Shown here piece after piece: positions 26,454 to 36,555 of a stretch of DNA of 64,000 nucleotides. Positions within the stretch are counted from its first letter, which is position 1, and each line of letters opens with the position of its first letter. The position numbers and the translations under genes were made by a program. The stretch comes from Clostridia bacterium (lineage in GTDB: Bacteria > Bacillota > Clostridia > Oscillospirales > Acutalibacteraceae): assembly GCA_017432165.1 (NCBI GenBank), contig JAFRJS010000043.1, forward strand, positions 20,543 through 84,542, written 5' to 3'. The notes under the pieces are model-generated. The model was not told the DNA's origin and ran no database searches. It was given only the letters and a program-made list of their open reading frames with translations.

Positions 26454-27894
26454 TTTCCGGTTGCTCCTTTGCGGGTTCTTCCCTTTTTTCGTCTTTTGCT
26501 ATCGGGAAATTTACGGTAACGGTAGTACCAAAGCCTTCTTCGCTGATAATATTAAGCTTTCCGCCATGAAGAACTACAATCTCATCAACAATAGCTAAAC
26601 CTATTCCCGAACCACGTTTAAGGTAGTTGGCTTTATAAAATTTTTTGGTAATATTCGGCAAATGCTCCGCCGGAATACCGCAACCGTTGTCTGTAACGCT
26701 AACATAAACATTTCCGCCCTTTGTCCCAACGTTTACGCTAACGCCGCCACCCTCTGACGTATACTTTAATGCGTTATCTATTATATTAATAAAAACTTGT
26801 CTTAACCTGTTTTTATCTCCAATTACCGCAGGAATACTTTTTGGTTCATTATAAATTAGGGTCTTTTTTTCCTCTTTGGCACGTTCTTTAAACATATAAA
26901 CCGCTTCACCAAGCTCGGCCAAAATGTCAATTTTTTCTTTTATTAATTTAATTCTCTTTTCTTTAATGCTTGAAAAATCTAAAAGTCCCTCAACTATCCA
27001 AGAAAGTCTGCCGGATTCTTTTACAATTGTATCAAGGCCTCGTTTCATGGTTTCTTCGTCCGAATCACACATCTGCATTGTTTCTGCCCAGCCTTTTATT
27101 GCCGTAAGCGGTGTTCTGAGTTCGTGCGAAACCGAAGATATAAACTCATTTTTTAATTTTTCGGAAGCGTCCAATTCTTCTGCCATGTAATTTATTGTGT
27201 CACTAAGTTCGCCTATTTCGTCGTCGTATTTTTTATCTATTTTAATATGAAAATCGCCCTCTGCGATTCTTTTTGCTTTGCCGCAAATTTCGCTGACCGG
27301 CCGAACTATTGACTTAATAAAATACATCCCCGAAACAACCATAAAAAATATTATAATTATCTCTAAAACAAGTATCATAATTGTGCTTAAAACCACACGA
27401 TAATTCGCTTCTTCCAGTGAAACCACATATCTTACGGCACCCAAAAAACGATGTGAACCATCATAAATGCACCTTGTAACAGCCATTAATCTTTCGCCTT
27501 GGTGAGATTTCCCCTCCCAAGTGCCAACACCGTCTTTATTTTCTTTAGCTTTGTCATAGTCCGGCATAATTTCGCGCATTTCAGGCAAAAAACCCGACGA
27601 CGTAACCGCCACGTTATTATCTTCATCAAAAATCATAATTTCCATAATTTTATTATCGGAAAAATTTTCAACGTAAACTTTGGCTACATCAACAAAATCG
27701 GAATTTTTCTTAAGTGTACGCCCTCTTAAAATTTCGTAAAGTTCATTTGTTCTTCCACGTATTGTTTGCTGGATACCGCTGTAAAAGTATCCCCTTACAA
27801 CCATGGAAAAAATTATAACAAGTATTGTAAATATAGAAATCGTAAAACCCAAACTATTAATTATCCAGCGCTTTTTTATACCTTTTATAATCAT
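26440..27894 (-). CDS. Membrane sensor histidine kinase
   Basis: Two membrane helices (about 13-35 and 165-190) flank an extracellular sensor domain of about 130 residues, followed by HAMP (about 190-245), the phosphoacceptor box SHELRTPLTAIKGW near 258, and an ATPase domain with NIIDNALKYTSEG, DNGCGIP and GSGIGLAIVDEI. 484 aa. It follows its response regulator on the same strand. The first gene of the operon encodes a lipoprotein, which may be a sensor accessory or a target. Confidence 0.92.
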   Translation of the reverse strand: MIIKGIKKRWIINSLGFTISIFTILVIIFSMVVRGYFYSGIQQTIRGRTNELYEILRGRTLKKNSDFVDVAKVYVENFSDNKIMEIMIFDEDNNVAVTSSGFLPEMREIMPDYDKAKENKDGVGTWEGKSHQGERLMAVTRCIYDGSHRFLGAVRYVVSLEEANYRVVLSTIMILVLEIIIIFFMVVSGMYFIKSIVRPVSEICGKAKRIAEGDFHIKIDKKYDDEIGELSDTINYMAEELDASEKLKNEFISSVSHELRTPLTAIKGWAETMQMCDSDEETMKRGLDTIVKESGRLSWIVEGLLDFSSIKEKRIKLIKEKIDILAELGEAVYMFKERAKEEKKTLIYNEPKSIPAVIGDKNRLRQVFINIIDNALKYTSEGGGVSVNVGTKGGNVYVSVTDNGCGIPAEHLPNITKKFYKANYLKRGSGIGLAIVDEIVVLHGGKLNIISEEGFGTTVTVNFPIAKDEKREEPAKEQPENDMA

Positions 27895-27911
27895 TAATTA
27901 TCCCTTTCAAC

Positions 27912-28613
27912 TTAGTTTTCCCATTTGTAGCCCATTCCCCAGACGGTTATTATGTGCTTTGGTGCAGAAGGGTCATCTTCTATTTTCATTCTAAGCCTTC
28001 TTATGTTAACGTCCACTATCTTTTCCTCGCCTTTATGAGATGTACCCCAAACATGCTCTAAAATTTGCGTACGGCTAAGGACCGTCCCAGGGTTAGAGAA
28101 AAAATATTCCATAATTTGAAACTCAACCTGAGTAAGTTCAATTACATGGCCGCGTTTTTTAAGTGCTCTGTTTTTTAAATTAAGCACAAATTCTCCAAAT
28201 TTAATTTCTTCTTGGAATTTATTTTCACTTCTCATAAGATTAAGTGCCACACGTCTGTAAAGAGCATCTACCCTGGCAACCAATTCAGACGGGCTGAACG
28301 GTTTGGTTATATAGTCATCTGCACCGCGCATTAGTCCGCTAATTTTGTCCATTTCTTGGGTTTTTGCCGTTAGAAGTATTATGCCGATGCTGTCGCTTCT
28401 TTCTCTAAGCTCTTTGCAAACTTTCATTCCGTCTATTCCCGGGAGCATAATATCCAAAACAGCCAAGTCAAAATCGCCGTTGTATCTGTCGAACATTTCA
28501 AGAGCTTTTTCACCACTGTCCGTTTCCACAACTTCGTAGCCCGAGCGCTGCAAATTTATCACTTCAAACTCTCTTATTGCTTCTTCGTCTTCTGCTATTA
28601 ATACACGTTTCAT
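27912..28613 (-). CDS. OmpR-family response regulator
   Basis: Receiver domain with AEDEEA, phospho-Asp in LAVLDIMLPG, LLTAKTQ and ITKPFSP, then a winged-helix domain ending VDVNIRRLRMKIEDD and VWGMGYKWE. About 233 aa from ATG 28613, which follows TAGGAGG; the open frame extends uselessly to 28652 and into the lipoprotein gene. Partner of the downstream kinase. Confidence 0.93.
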   Translation of the reverse strand: MKRVLIAEDEEAIREFEVINLQRSGYEVVETDSGEKALEMFDRYNGDFDLAVLDIMLPGIDGMKVCKELRERSDSIGIILLTAKTQEMDKISGLMRGADDYITKPFSPSELVARVDALYRRVALNLMRSENKFQEEIKFGEFVLNLKNRALKKRGHVIELTQVEFQIMEYFFSNPGTVLSRTQILEHVWGTSHKGEEKIVDVNIRRLRMKIEDDPSAPKHIITVWGMGYKWEN

Positions 28614-28632
28614 TAAAAAATTCCTCCTAAAA

Positions 28633-29166
28633 TTATCTATCCATAGAATCAAAAAAATTATTTTGTATTTTCATATCTAAAACTTTATCTTTTAAACATT
28701 TGTATGCGTAAACGGAATTATAAGAATTTTCAGTACTTTGGTCCAGTATTACTATTTCTTTGGTACCATCGCCGTCAATATCTTCCAAACTTACCTTTTT
28801 TGTATCCAAAAGCATCTGCACGGCGTCTTTTAAAATTACCCACTTATCATTTTTGTTTTTTAAAAATAATATATGTATCTTTTTGGTTTCTTCCGAATGC
28901 TGGCAAAACGCCAAGTAAACTTCGTCTTCTTCGCTTATTTTGCAATTAATCACAGTGGAATATGCTTCACCGTATTTGGCGTATTTCCAAATAACATCAG
29001 GGCCCATATGATTTACCACAGCTTTTTTTATTTCTTCTTGAGTTTTAGTCAGGGCGGGAGCGCTCATTGCACTTTGCACGTCGAAAAAATTAGCACCGCT
29101 ACACCCCGAAAACAACAAAACACATAGAGTTAAAACCGCAAAATTACCAATATTTTTAAACTTCAA
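28633..29166 (-). CDS. Putative lipoprotein of a two-component operon
   Basis: About 177 aa from TTG 29166, placed 6 bases after GGAGG; the open frame begins earlier without support. Lipoprotein signal with lipobox LFSGC near residue 21. Near residue 135 the motif DIDGDGTKEIVIL resembles FG-GAP/VCBS calcium-type repeats. It starts the operon with the regulator and kinase, and could monitor the cell surface for that system. Function not recognised. Confidence 0.75.
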   Translation of the reverse strand: MKFKNIGNFAVLTLCVLLFSGCSGANFFDVQSAMSAPALTKTQEEIKKAVVNHMGPDVIWKYAKYGEAYSTVINCKISEEDEVYLAFCQHSEETKKIHILFLKNKNDKWVILKDAVQMLLDTKKVSLEDIDGDGTKEIVILDQSTENSYNSVYAYKCLKDKVLDMKIQNNFFDSMDR

Positions 29167-29266
29167 TTTTATCCTCCATATAAAACATTTATTAGGAATT
29201 AAATTATACCATAACTTCAACACATTTTAAAGGTGTAATTTTTTCGCCAAACCATATATTATTATG

Positions 29267-29295
29267 TTGACATAATTTTTCGATACGTATATAAT
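29267..29295 (+). promoter_or_regulatory. Consensus promoter before the CIS-like gene
   Basis: TTGACA (29267-29272), 17 bases, TATAAT (29290-29295), about 80 bases before the start codon. Confidence 0.8.
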
Positions 29296-29375
29296 TAATT
29301 ATTATGTTAATTTTATAAAAACAAACCACAAGACTTATAATTTAAATACATTTTTTATAGTAAGGAATGATATAA

Positions 29376-30101
29376 ATGAGCCTTTTTAGTAGCATCAAAG
29401 AAAAAATACCAGAAAAAATAAAAAAAGATCCAATTTGGAAAACTTCAAGTCAAATCACAAGCACACTAAATGAATTTAGCACCGTGGAAAAAGCCATGCT
29501 GGCTTTCCAATACTGTGATAAAAATCCTATTAAAGTTCAAATAAACCCAAATGATTTAGAATATGAATATCAATCTCAACAGGACCCAACAATTCTACTT
29601 ACAAGCTCGCTGGATGGCAAACCAAGAGAAGCCGTGGAAACAACAGATCCACGCATTAAAGGTACACTTACATTTACACTCAACTACGATTTTTACGATG
29701 AATACTATGCAAGAAGTGCAAACGGTTCAGGATTTAGCCTTAATTCTCTTACTTCTAACTCTTTTCATTTAAAAAACGAAAAATTTTCCTCACTTGAAAC
29801 AATCATGCAACAATCAAAATTACATGCAGCCGTGCTATTTAAATGGGGAGAAATCGAAGAATTTGGATATATACACACAGCACGCCCCCGCTACACCGCA
29901 TTTTCTCCTTGGGGAGAACCATTAAAAGCCCAAGTAACCATTACCATAACTATTTTAAATTACAACGGCGAAAATGGTATAAATTTATCCGGGACAATAA
30001 AAGACATATACGAAGACTTATCCAAAAAAATTTCAGAAGGTACTTCCGCCATAGGAGGAACAATAAAAAAACTGGGCTCCACCATAAAAGCGCTGAGATA
30101 A
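29376..30101 (+). CDS. Contractile-injection-system tube/baseplate-like protein (Afp7/PVC7 type)
   Basis: 241 aa. The middle region resembles the N-terminal domain of CIS tube-adaptor proteins: VQINPNDLEYEYQSQQ (family: VQFNPxEY), a strand-rich part with GTLTFTLNYDFYDEY, and the closing block WGEIEEFGYIHTARPRYTAF then GEPLKAQVTITI (family: G-x-P-x-RA-x-v). No LysM domain follows, unlike many relatives; the C-terminus is a short Lys/Ser tail. No sheath, ATPase or spike genes lie nearby, so it is an orphan or belongs with a remote cluster. Family call is by eye. Confidence 0.55.
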   Translation: MSLFSSIKEKIPEKIKKDPIWKTSSQITSTLNEFSTVEKAMLAFQYCDKNPIKVQINPNDLEYEYQSQQDPTILLTSSLDGKPREAVETTDPRIKGTLTFTLNYDFYDEYYARSANGSGFSLNSLTSNSFHLKNEKFSSLETIMQQSKLHAAVLFKWGEIEEFGYIHTARPRYTAFSPWGEPLKAQVTITITILNYNGENGINLSGTIKDIYEDLSKKISEGTSAIGGTIKKLGSTIKALR

Positions 30102-30123
30102 AAAACGAAAAGGAGTTTTTAAA

Positions 30124-32160
30124 ATGGGCGATGAACAAAAACAACTAACCGATGAACAAAAAAAGCAACTAAAATCACAGGTAAAATCAACTAAACAATA
30201 CAGAGAAATGATTGCATACAAAAATTTCTTTGAAGGAACAGACAACTATTTTAATCAAATTAATGACATTCAAGTAAATATAATGGAGGAAAATAAAAAA
30301 CTATTAAACGAATTAGGCGACGTTAGTGGCTTTCAAGATATTTTAGATAAAAAACTTTATAGTGAAAAAAAAATTAAAAAACGTAAAGAAGCTGATAAAA
30401 ACACTGAAAATCAAAATAGTCAAGAAGAGTCGCATATAGGAGATGAAGAAATAGACTTAACTTTTTATGAAAACGATGAAAAAAACAATATTGACGGGCT
30501 AAAAGATGCCGTTAAAGAGCTTATAAAACAATCCGAAGACAAAGAAGTAACAAAGATTTTAAAAAATCTTTTAACCAAAATAACGCCCATAATAGATACC
30601 AGGGGGAAAAATCTAAAAAATTATAAACTTAATACCAGATTTAAAGATTATTTATTAGATAAATACACTAAATTAAAAAAACAAGCAATCATTGGAAAAA
30701 AGAGCAAACCCAAAGACGAGAACGAGATTGAAAACGAAAATAAAGAAAAAATAAATATACCAGAAGATACTGTAGCAAAAGGCAGAAAGAAACTGCTTCG
30801 AGCAGGCCTTTTTCCGATAGAAGCCAGAGAAAAAGGTCTTTTACCACCTGAAGGCGAAACTGAAAAAACAAAAGAAAAAAAGCCAATTAACCGCGAAGAA
30901 CTGCAAGGAATAATAAATCAGAATGCTTTAGAAAACAGCACTGACGACATCATAAAACCTGCAGCTAAACTTGCAGATGCAATGCATTTAAAACCAACTG
31001 AAGTAACACCTAAAGAAAAAGCAGAACCCGAAGAAACAACAGAAACAAAAGAAAACAAAACCCTCGGAGCGCCCACCATATCTAACGAGACTAAAACAAC
31101 CCAAGAAAATAACAAATCTGAGATAGACGACAAACAATATGAATACGAGCTTCTAAGAACAGATTACATCAATAAAATAGAAGCTCAGTTGGTGCCTGCC
31201 ATAAGAGCAATAAACACAGTGCGCCTACAAGAAGTAGAAGCTAAATAAACAAATATAAAAAAAGAATAAAAAGAAAAGAAAAAAATACAGGAAAAAATAA
31301 AGAAAAAGATAAATAAAAAACAATCAAAAAAAGAAACAATAACAAGCGAGGATACAGACGACAGAACAAAGCTTGAAAAAAATATTGACACAAATACAAA
31401 CATATGCAAATTTTTATTAAAACTATTAAGGAAAGACGAAACAAGCATAAATACAAAAAAAATAACAGATATCTTTATGACTCACAAAATGAATGAATAT
31501 CGAACCAATGGCAAGATAGCAATTGATGATAAAAATAGAATAAAAATAATGGGCAGTGACGGCAAAGAAACTTTAGCTACAGATGAAGACTATAAAAACA
31601 TAATGCTTGAAATGATGTTTGAGGATGAATCTGAGCTTAACTTAAATAATGAAAAAGATAGTACTAGACTTGAAAACTTTAAATTTGCAAGATTCCTATT
31701 TAGGCTGTACTATGTCGTTGAAAATAACTTTAGTACGAATCAGTTAAAAACCACTCCAAATGATATAAATGGCAACGACAAATTTCGGGAAAATTACAAA
31801 GATATATATCATAAATATAATGATAAAAATGGTTCATTAAAAAACGCTTTAAGCTTTTTAGAAAAGGAAATAGATACTAAAATATCAAAACTTAAAGAAA
31901 CAAACAAAAAAACAAATACACAATCCTCAGAAGAAAAGTTTTACAGCAAAATAAAAAGCCATATTACTAAGCTAACTAATGAAACTATTAAAACAAAGGA
32001 CGACGCAAAAGAATTATTATCATTACTCAAAAACTGCACCGACGATAATAAGAAGAGCATCGCAAAAGACATACTTGGAAACTCAGAGCATCATCCTATT
32101 TTTGCAGAAGATAAATATTTTAAAATAGAAGTAGATGACACAAATATGATGTTTAAATAA
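30124..32160 (+). pseudogene. Lys/Glu-rich unknown protein, one frame interrupted by two TAA codons
   Basis: A 374-codon frame (30124-31248) and a 227-codon frame (31477-32160) lie in the same reading frame. Between them the frame is closed only by TAA at 31246 and TAA at 31267; from 31270 to 31476 it is open, charged and protein-like. The second part has no start codon with a ribosome site. One gene of about 678 codons with two nonsense codons is the simplest reading; the first 374 residues may still be made. It is not recognised: soluble, helical, very rich in Lys, Glu and Asn, with a low-complexity stretch at about residues 255-335. AAAAGGAG precedes ATG 30124, 22 bases after the CIS-like gene, so the two are probably co-transcribed. 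Confidence 0.7.
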
Positions 32161-32171
32161 TCCCTTCTTTT

Positions 32172-32205
32172 AAATCACCACTTTGTTTTTAGTGGTGATT
32201 TTTTT
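32172..32205 (+). terminator. Terminator after the CIS-like unit
   Basis: AAATCACCACT and AGTGGTGATTT form an 11-bp stem with an 8-base loop followed by a T-run. Confidence 0.9.
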
Positions 32206-32294
32206 GTTTTTAGGCAACTTTTTTGCTTTATTTTCATATTTTATAAAAAAGAAACTTTATTTTAGGGGGAGTTTTTATTTTAAAAGCAGTTTTT

Positions 32295-32519
32295 TTGCCA
32301 CTTTCTAAATCTAAGCCAAACGAAACTTATAAAATTCTATCTATTAACTGCAAAAGCCAAATTAAAAGGCGGCTTTTTGACTTGGGAATTATTCCCGGGA
32401 CCTTTATAAAAAATATAAAAAGCAGCCCGCTTGGCGACCCAACCGCTTTTTTGGTCCGCGGAACAGTAATTGCCATTAGAAAAGAAGATACCAAAAAAAT
32501 TGTTGTTGAAAGCATTTAA
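32295..32519 (+). CDS. feoA: Ferrous iron transport protein A
   Basis: Small SH3-like cytosolic partner of FeoB. RRLFDLGIIPGTFI and the closing FLVRGTVIAIRKEDTKKIVVE fit FeoA; 74 aa from TTG 32295. That TTG has no nearby ribosome site. An AGGGGGAG at about 32265-32271 is ideally spaced for an in-frame ATT at 32277, so initiation at ATT (adding LKAVF and one residue more) is possible. feoB follows after 25 bases. Confidence 0.88.
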   Translation: MPLSKSKPNETYKILSINCKSQIKRRLFDLGIIPGTFIKNIKSSPLGDPTAFLVRGTVIAIRKEDTKKIVVESI

Positions 32520-32544
32520 ATAATTTTTAGGCCGAGGTGTCTTT

Positions 32545-34668
32545 ATGAACGCTATTAAAAGTAAATTTAAAATAAAGCCGTTAAAAAAAACAGCCCCGCC
32601 TCAAAAAACTTTCAACATTGCCATTGCGGGAAACCCGAATGTGGGTAAAAGCACGGTTTTTAACGCTTTAACGGGTATGCACCAACACACGGGGAATTGG
32701 CCGGGGAAAACGATTGAATGCGCCTTTGGAGAATATTTATTTGAAAATGAAATATTTAAAATAACAGATTTACCGGGAACATATTCTTTAATGGCAAACT
32801 CCCCCGAAGAAGAAATTGCCCGGGATTATATTTGCTTTCAAAATCCCGATGCAATAATAATCACTCTGGATGCCACATGCCTGGAAAGAAACCTTAATTT
32901 AGCCCTGCAAATACTTAAAATTACAAACAAAGCTGTGATATGCGTAAACTTAATAGATGAAGCCACCAAGAAAAAAATTAAAATTGATTTAGATGAGCTT
33001 TCGCTTCAACTTGGAGTTCCGGTGGTGGCAACAAACGCACGCTCAAAAAAGGGTCTTAATTTACTTATGAAAAATGTAAAAAAAGTTTGCGCGGGCGAAA
33101 TTAAAACTTTTAAAATTAAAAATTACTACAATAAAGATCTAGAAAATTCGGTAAAAAGTTTTGCCACTCATTTTAAGAATAACTTAAACACAAACGCCGA
33201 ATGGCTTGGATTGCAGCTACTTGAAAACAACAAAAGCATACGAGAAGCTATTAAAAATAATCTTGGATACGAAATATTTAGCGACAAAAAAATTAAAAAG
33301 CATTACTTTAAAGAAAGAAAAAAGCTGCTTAGCTCGTTAAACTGTTCGGTACCTTCTCAAGTTGCAAAAGACACCACAAAAAAATCAGAAGAAATTTTTA
33401 GCCTTTGCGTAAAAATTGAAAATAACAACTACGACAAGTACGACCGTACCATAGACAAAATTCTTACTTCTAAATTAACCGGCTTTCCTATTATGATTTT
33501 ACTGCTTTTAGGAATTTTTTGGATAACTCTTTCAGGTGCAAATTATCCTTCCGAATTAATTGCATCGGGACTGTTTTGGTTTCAAGATAAACTGCTTGAT
33601 TTTTTTATCGGAATTGGCACTCCAAAGTGGATTTATGGGATTTTTATCTTAGGTATATATAGAACTTTAGCCTGGGTTGTTTCCGTAATGCTACCCCCTA
33701 TGGCAATATTTTTTCCGCTTTTCACTTTTTTGGAGGACGTGGGATATTTACCGAGAGTGGCGTTTAATTTAGATAAAATTTTTAAAAATTGCGGAGCACA
33801 CGGAAAGCAAGCCCTGACAATGTGCATGGGTTTGGGGTGCAATGCTTGCGGGGTTATGGGCTGCAGGATTATAGACTCCCCGCGCGAAAGATTAATAGCA
33901 CTGATAACAAACAATTTTATACCATGCAACGGAAGATTTCCGCTTTTAATTTCCATTATAACCATGTTTTTTGTGGGAAATTCTTTTTGCCACTCATTCG
34001 TTTCAACTTTAATTTTAACCTCGGTAGTCATTTTCAGCATTATAATCACTTTTTTAACGTCCAAACTGCTATCCAAAACAATATTAAAAGGCGTAAAATC
34101 TTCTTTTGTTTTGGAGCTTCCTCCCTACCGAAAACCGCAAATAGGCAAAATACTTGTACGCTCAATATTCGACAGAACAATTTTTGTATTAAAAAGAGCG
34201 GTAATCGTGGCAGCACCCGCCGGGCTTATCATTTGGCTGATGTCTAACATAAAAATCGGAAGCCTGAGCATACTTTCGCACTGCGCTTTGTTTTTAGATC
34301 CGTTTGCCAAGTTTATCGGCCTAGACGGCGTAATACTTATGGCATTTATTCTTGGCTTCCCCGCCAACGAAATCGTATTTCCGATTATAATAATGAGCTA
34401 TATGTCCGAGAGCACAATTTTAAGCCTTGAAAGTCCCACTCAGCTACATACACTGCTTGTTAACAACGGCTGGACTTATATTACCGCCATATGCGTAATG
34501 CTGTTTTCTTTGATGCACTTTCCGTGCGGAACCACTTGCCTTACAATAAAAAAAGAAACGAACAGCTTAAAGTGGACATTTTTATCATTTATTATCCCCA
34601 CCGCTATTGGAATCATAGTATGCGCTGCAGCAGCAAATGTGCTTAAACTTATAAATATACTAATATAA
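32545..34668 (+). CDS. feoB: Ferrous iron transporter B
   Basis: Inner-membrane Fe(II) importer with an N-terminal GTPase domain: G1 GNPNVGKST (near 28), G2/G3 region HQHTGNWPGKT and DLPGTYSL, and G4 as NLID. Nucleoside-recognition-type Gate motifs follow, with the Cys-containing MCMGLGCNACGVMGCRIIDSPRER. 707 aa. GAGG precedes ATG 32545. Its last 9 bases overlap the convergent recO gene. Confidence 0.96.
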   Translation: MNAIKSKFKIKPLKKTAPPQKTFNIAIAGNPNVGKSTVFNALTGMHQHTGNWPGKTIECAFGEYLFENEIFKITDLPGTYSLMANSPEEEIARDYICFQNPDAIIITLDATCLERNLNLALQILKITNKAVICVNLIDEATKKKIKIDLDELSLQLGVPVVATNARSKKGLNLLMKNVKKVCAGEIKTFKIKNYYNKDLENSVKSFATHFKNNLNTNAEWLGLQLLENNKSIREAIKNNLGYEIFSDKKIKKHYFKERKKLLSSLNCSVPSQVAKDTTKKSEEIFSLCVKIENNNYDKYDRTIDKILTSKLTGFPIMILLLLGIFWITLSGANYPSELIASGLFWFQDKLLDFFIGIGTPKWIYGIFILGIYRTLAWVVSVMLPPMAIFFPLFTFLEDVGYLPRVAFNLDKIFKNCGAHGKQALTMCMGLGCNACGVMGCRIIDSPRERLIALITNNFIPCNGRFPLLISIITMFFVGNSFCHSFVSTLILTSVVIFSIIITFLTSKLLSKTILKGVKSSFVLELPPYRKPQIGKILVRSIFDRTIFVLKRAVIVAAPAGLIIWLMSNIKIGSLSILSHCALFLDPFAKFIGLDGVILMAFILGFPANEIVFPIIIMSYMSESTILSLESPTQLHTLLVNNGWTYITAICVMLFSLMHFPCGTTCLTIKKETNSLKWTFLSFIIPTAIGIIVCAAAANVLKLINILI

Positions 34669-35403
34669 AGATTTATAAAACTTTAAAGATTTAAAATCGG
34701 TATCTAAGTGATAAATTACGTATTTTTCAGAGATAGCAGAAAGTTTTTTTAAACACTCATCCGAAATTTTAAAAGAAAACAATTTTTCACTCGGGCTATA
34801 TATTATGTGGCGAAGCGCAAACAAAACACCGGGTGCAATATCATGCCCACCGATTAAATACTTTTTGCTGCAATCTGTGCAAACAATTATTCCCCTGCTT
34901 ATGAAAAACTTTATTCTCTCGGGGTTATACTTTTTACATTTATTACAAGACACCAAATTTGGAATGTATCCGCAAAGCGACATGCTTCTCATTTCGAAAA
35001 TCGATTTAATAAGGAGCATGTCTTTATTTTTGTTTGAAAGATAAAAAATACAGTTTAAAAAAAGCTTTAAAAAATCCGCACTATTTGGGCTTTCCGGCGA
35101 TAAAACAAGCGTTAACTCACAAAAATATTGCGCCAAAGACAGAGTTTTTAAATCGTTTATTACTCCCCAAAAAACTTCAATTACTTCGCACTCATTTACA
35201 ATATATCCACGTTTAGATTCATAAAGCAAAAACGAGCAATATGAAAGCAGTTGCGGCGACGCACCAGATTTGTTTTTTAAATTCCTGCACCTTTTAGCTA
35301 TTACAGAAATTATGCCGTCTTCTGCGGTTAAAACAGTTAAAATTTTATCGCTTTCCCCGTAGTTAACTTCTTTAACCACTACTCCTTTTATACTTATTTT
35401 CAT
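34660..35403 (-). CDS. recO: DNA repair protein RecO
   Basis: Recombination mediator loading RecA with RecF/RecR. N-terminal OB-fold with VVVKEVNYGESDKILTVLT, then a helical domain with the zinc site CNKCKKYN...CTDC near residues 158-180. 247 aa. AAGGGAG precedes ATG 35403. It overlaps the end of yqzL by 32 bases. Confidence 0.93.
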   Translation of the reverse strand: MKISIKGVVVKEVNYGESDKILTVLTAEDGIISVIAKRCRNLKNKSGASPQLLSYCSFLLYESKRGYIVNECEVIEVFWGVINDLKTLSLAQYFCELTLVLSPESPNSADFLKLFLNCIFYLSNKNKDMLLIKSIFEMRSMSLCGYIPNLVSCNKCKKYNPERIKFFISRGIIVCTDCSKKYLIGGHDIAPGVLFALRHIIYSPSEKLFSFKISDECLKKLSAISEKYVIYHLDTDFKSLKFYKSLY

Positions 35404-35518
35404 CTGTTTCTCCCTTAAAAATATTTGGCCGAGAAGCTAAAATATTTTTTTTATATTCTAAATAATATATTATTTTGCCCGTTTTTTCGAACTTTTCCCA
35501 TGCTTTATCTTGATTCAT
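35372..35518 (-). CDS. yqzL: YqzL-like small protein
   Basis: 48 aa beginning MNQDKAWEKFEKTGKIIYYLEYKK, matching the YqzL pattern (aromatic-K-x-F-x-x-T-G-x-I-x-x-Y-L) and the known position between era and recO. AAGGAGG fixes ATG 35518; the open frame extends to 35569 without support. Function unknown. Confidence 0.75.
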   Translation of the reverse strand: MNQDKAWEKFEKTGKIIYYLEYKKNILASRPNIFKGETDENKYKRSSG

Positions 35519-35646
35519 AATAATTCCTCCTTCAATACAAAAGTTTTCACTTCTGTTTGATGGAACCATTATAATATAAAATCAATAAAAAATATAGCTA
35601 TTTGCTAAAATTTTAATTCGTTTTAATAATATTTTATACGCTTGTA

Positions 35647-36555
35647 TTATTTTTTTAACTCTTCATATCCCAATGTATGCAAATCAGACTCTTTATTACG
35701 CCAATTTTCCTTTACTTTAACCCAAAGCTGTAAATTTACTTTAAAATCCAGCATTTCTTCCAGGTCTTTTCTAGCATGCATTCCAATATTTTTTATCATA
35801 CTACCATTTTTGCCAATTATCATTGCTTTATGGCTACTTTTTTCACAGTATATTGTAGCGTAAATATCAATAATATTTTCTCTTTCTTTAAATTTTTCAA
35901 TTAAAACAGCCGTACCGTGCGGCAATTCTTTATCAAGATTGCAAAGAAGTTTTTCCCTTATTATTTCAGCGGCAATGGCTCTTTGAGTTTTATCGGTGAT
36001 TTCGTCTTCCCCGTAATAAAACACAGACGGCTCCGCAAGATTTATAATTTCCGAGATTAAATCCTCTTTTCCGTCACATGTTTTGGCAGAAACCGGGACT
36101 ATGGCTTTATAATCGTATTTTTCTTTCCATGCGTTTATTTCCGGCATAAGAACAGATTTATCTTTTAAAGTATCAATTTTATTTATTGCCAAAATTACAG
36201 GCAAATTTGCTTTTTTGAATTTTTTTATAAGTTCAAGGTCAAAATCATCACAGCTTTTTCCGGCTTCTACTACATGCATGCAAACTTGAGCTCCAAAAAA
36301 GGCACTGTTTACCTCTGAAATCATAAAATTTCCAAGCTTTGTTCTTGGCTTATGAACACCGGGGGTATCGATAAAGACTATCTGAACATCATTATCCGTA
36401 AAAATACCAATTACTTTATTTCTGGTGGTTTGAGGCTTTGGAGAAACTATTGACACCTTGGAATTAATAAGCATATTCATAATGGAAGATTTCCCCACAT
36501 TTGCTTTACCGAGTATAGCCACAAACAATGATTTAGTTTTTAAATTATCTTCCAT
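35647..36555 (-). CDS. era: GTPase Era
   Basis: GTPase needed for 30S maturation. G1 GKANVGKSS near 15, G3 DTPGVHKPR near 62, G4 NKID near 123, and the C-terminal KH domain with MIIGKNGSMIKNIGMHAR. 302 aa. It follows dgkA with an 11-base overlap. Confidence 0.96.
   Translation of the reverse strand: MEDNLKTKSLFVAILGKANVGKSSIMNMLINSKVSIVSPKPQTTRNKVIGIFTDNDVQIVFIDTPGVHKPRTKLGNFMISEVNSAFFGAQVCMHVVEAGKSCDDFDLELIKKFKKANLPVILAINKIDTLKDKSVLMPEINAWKEKYDYKAIVPVSAKTCDGKEDLISEIINLAEPSVFYYGEDEITDKTQRAIAAEIIREKLLCNLDKELPHGTAVLIEKFKERENIIDIYATIYCEKSSHKAMIIGKNGSMIKNIGMHARKDLEEMLDFKVNLQLWVKVKENWRNKESDLHTLGYEELKK

Noticed and set aside
30124..32160. Stop-codon reassignment as the reason for the in-frame TAA codons
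   Set aside because: TAA ends most recognised genes in this window, so reassignment is not tenable; decay or sequence error is more likely.
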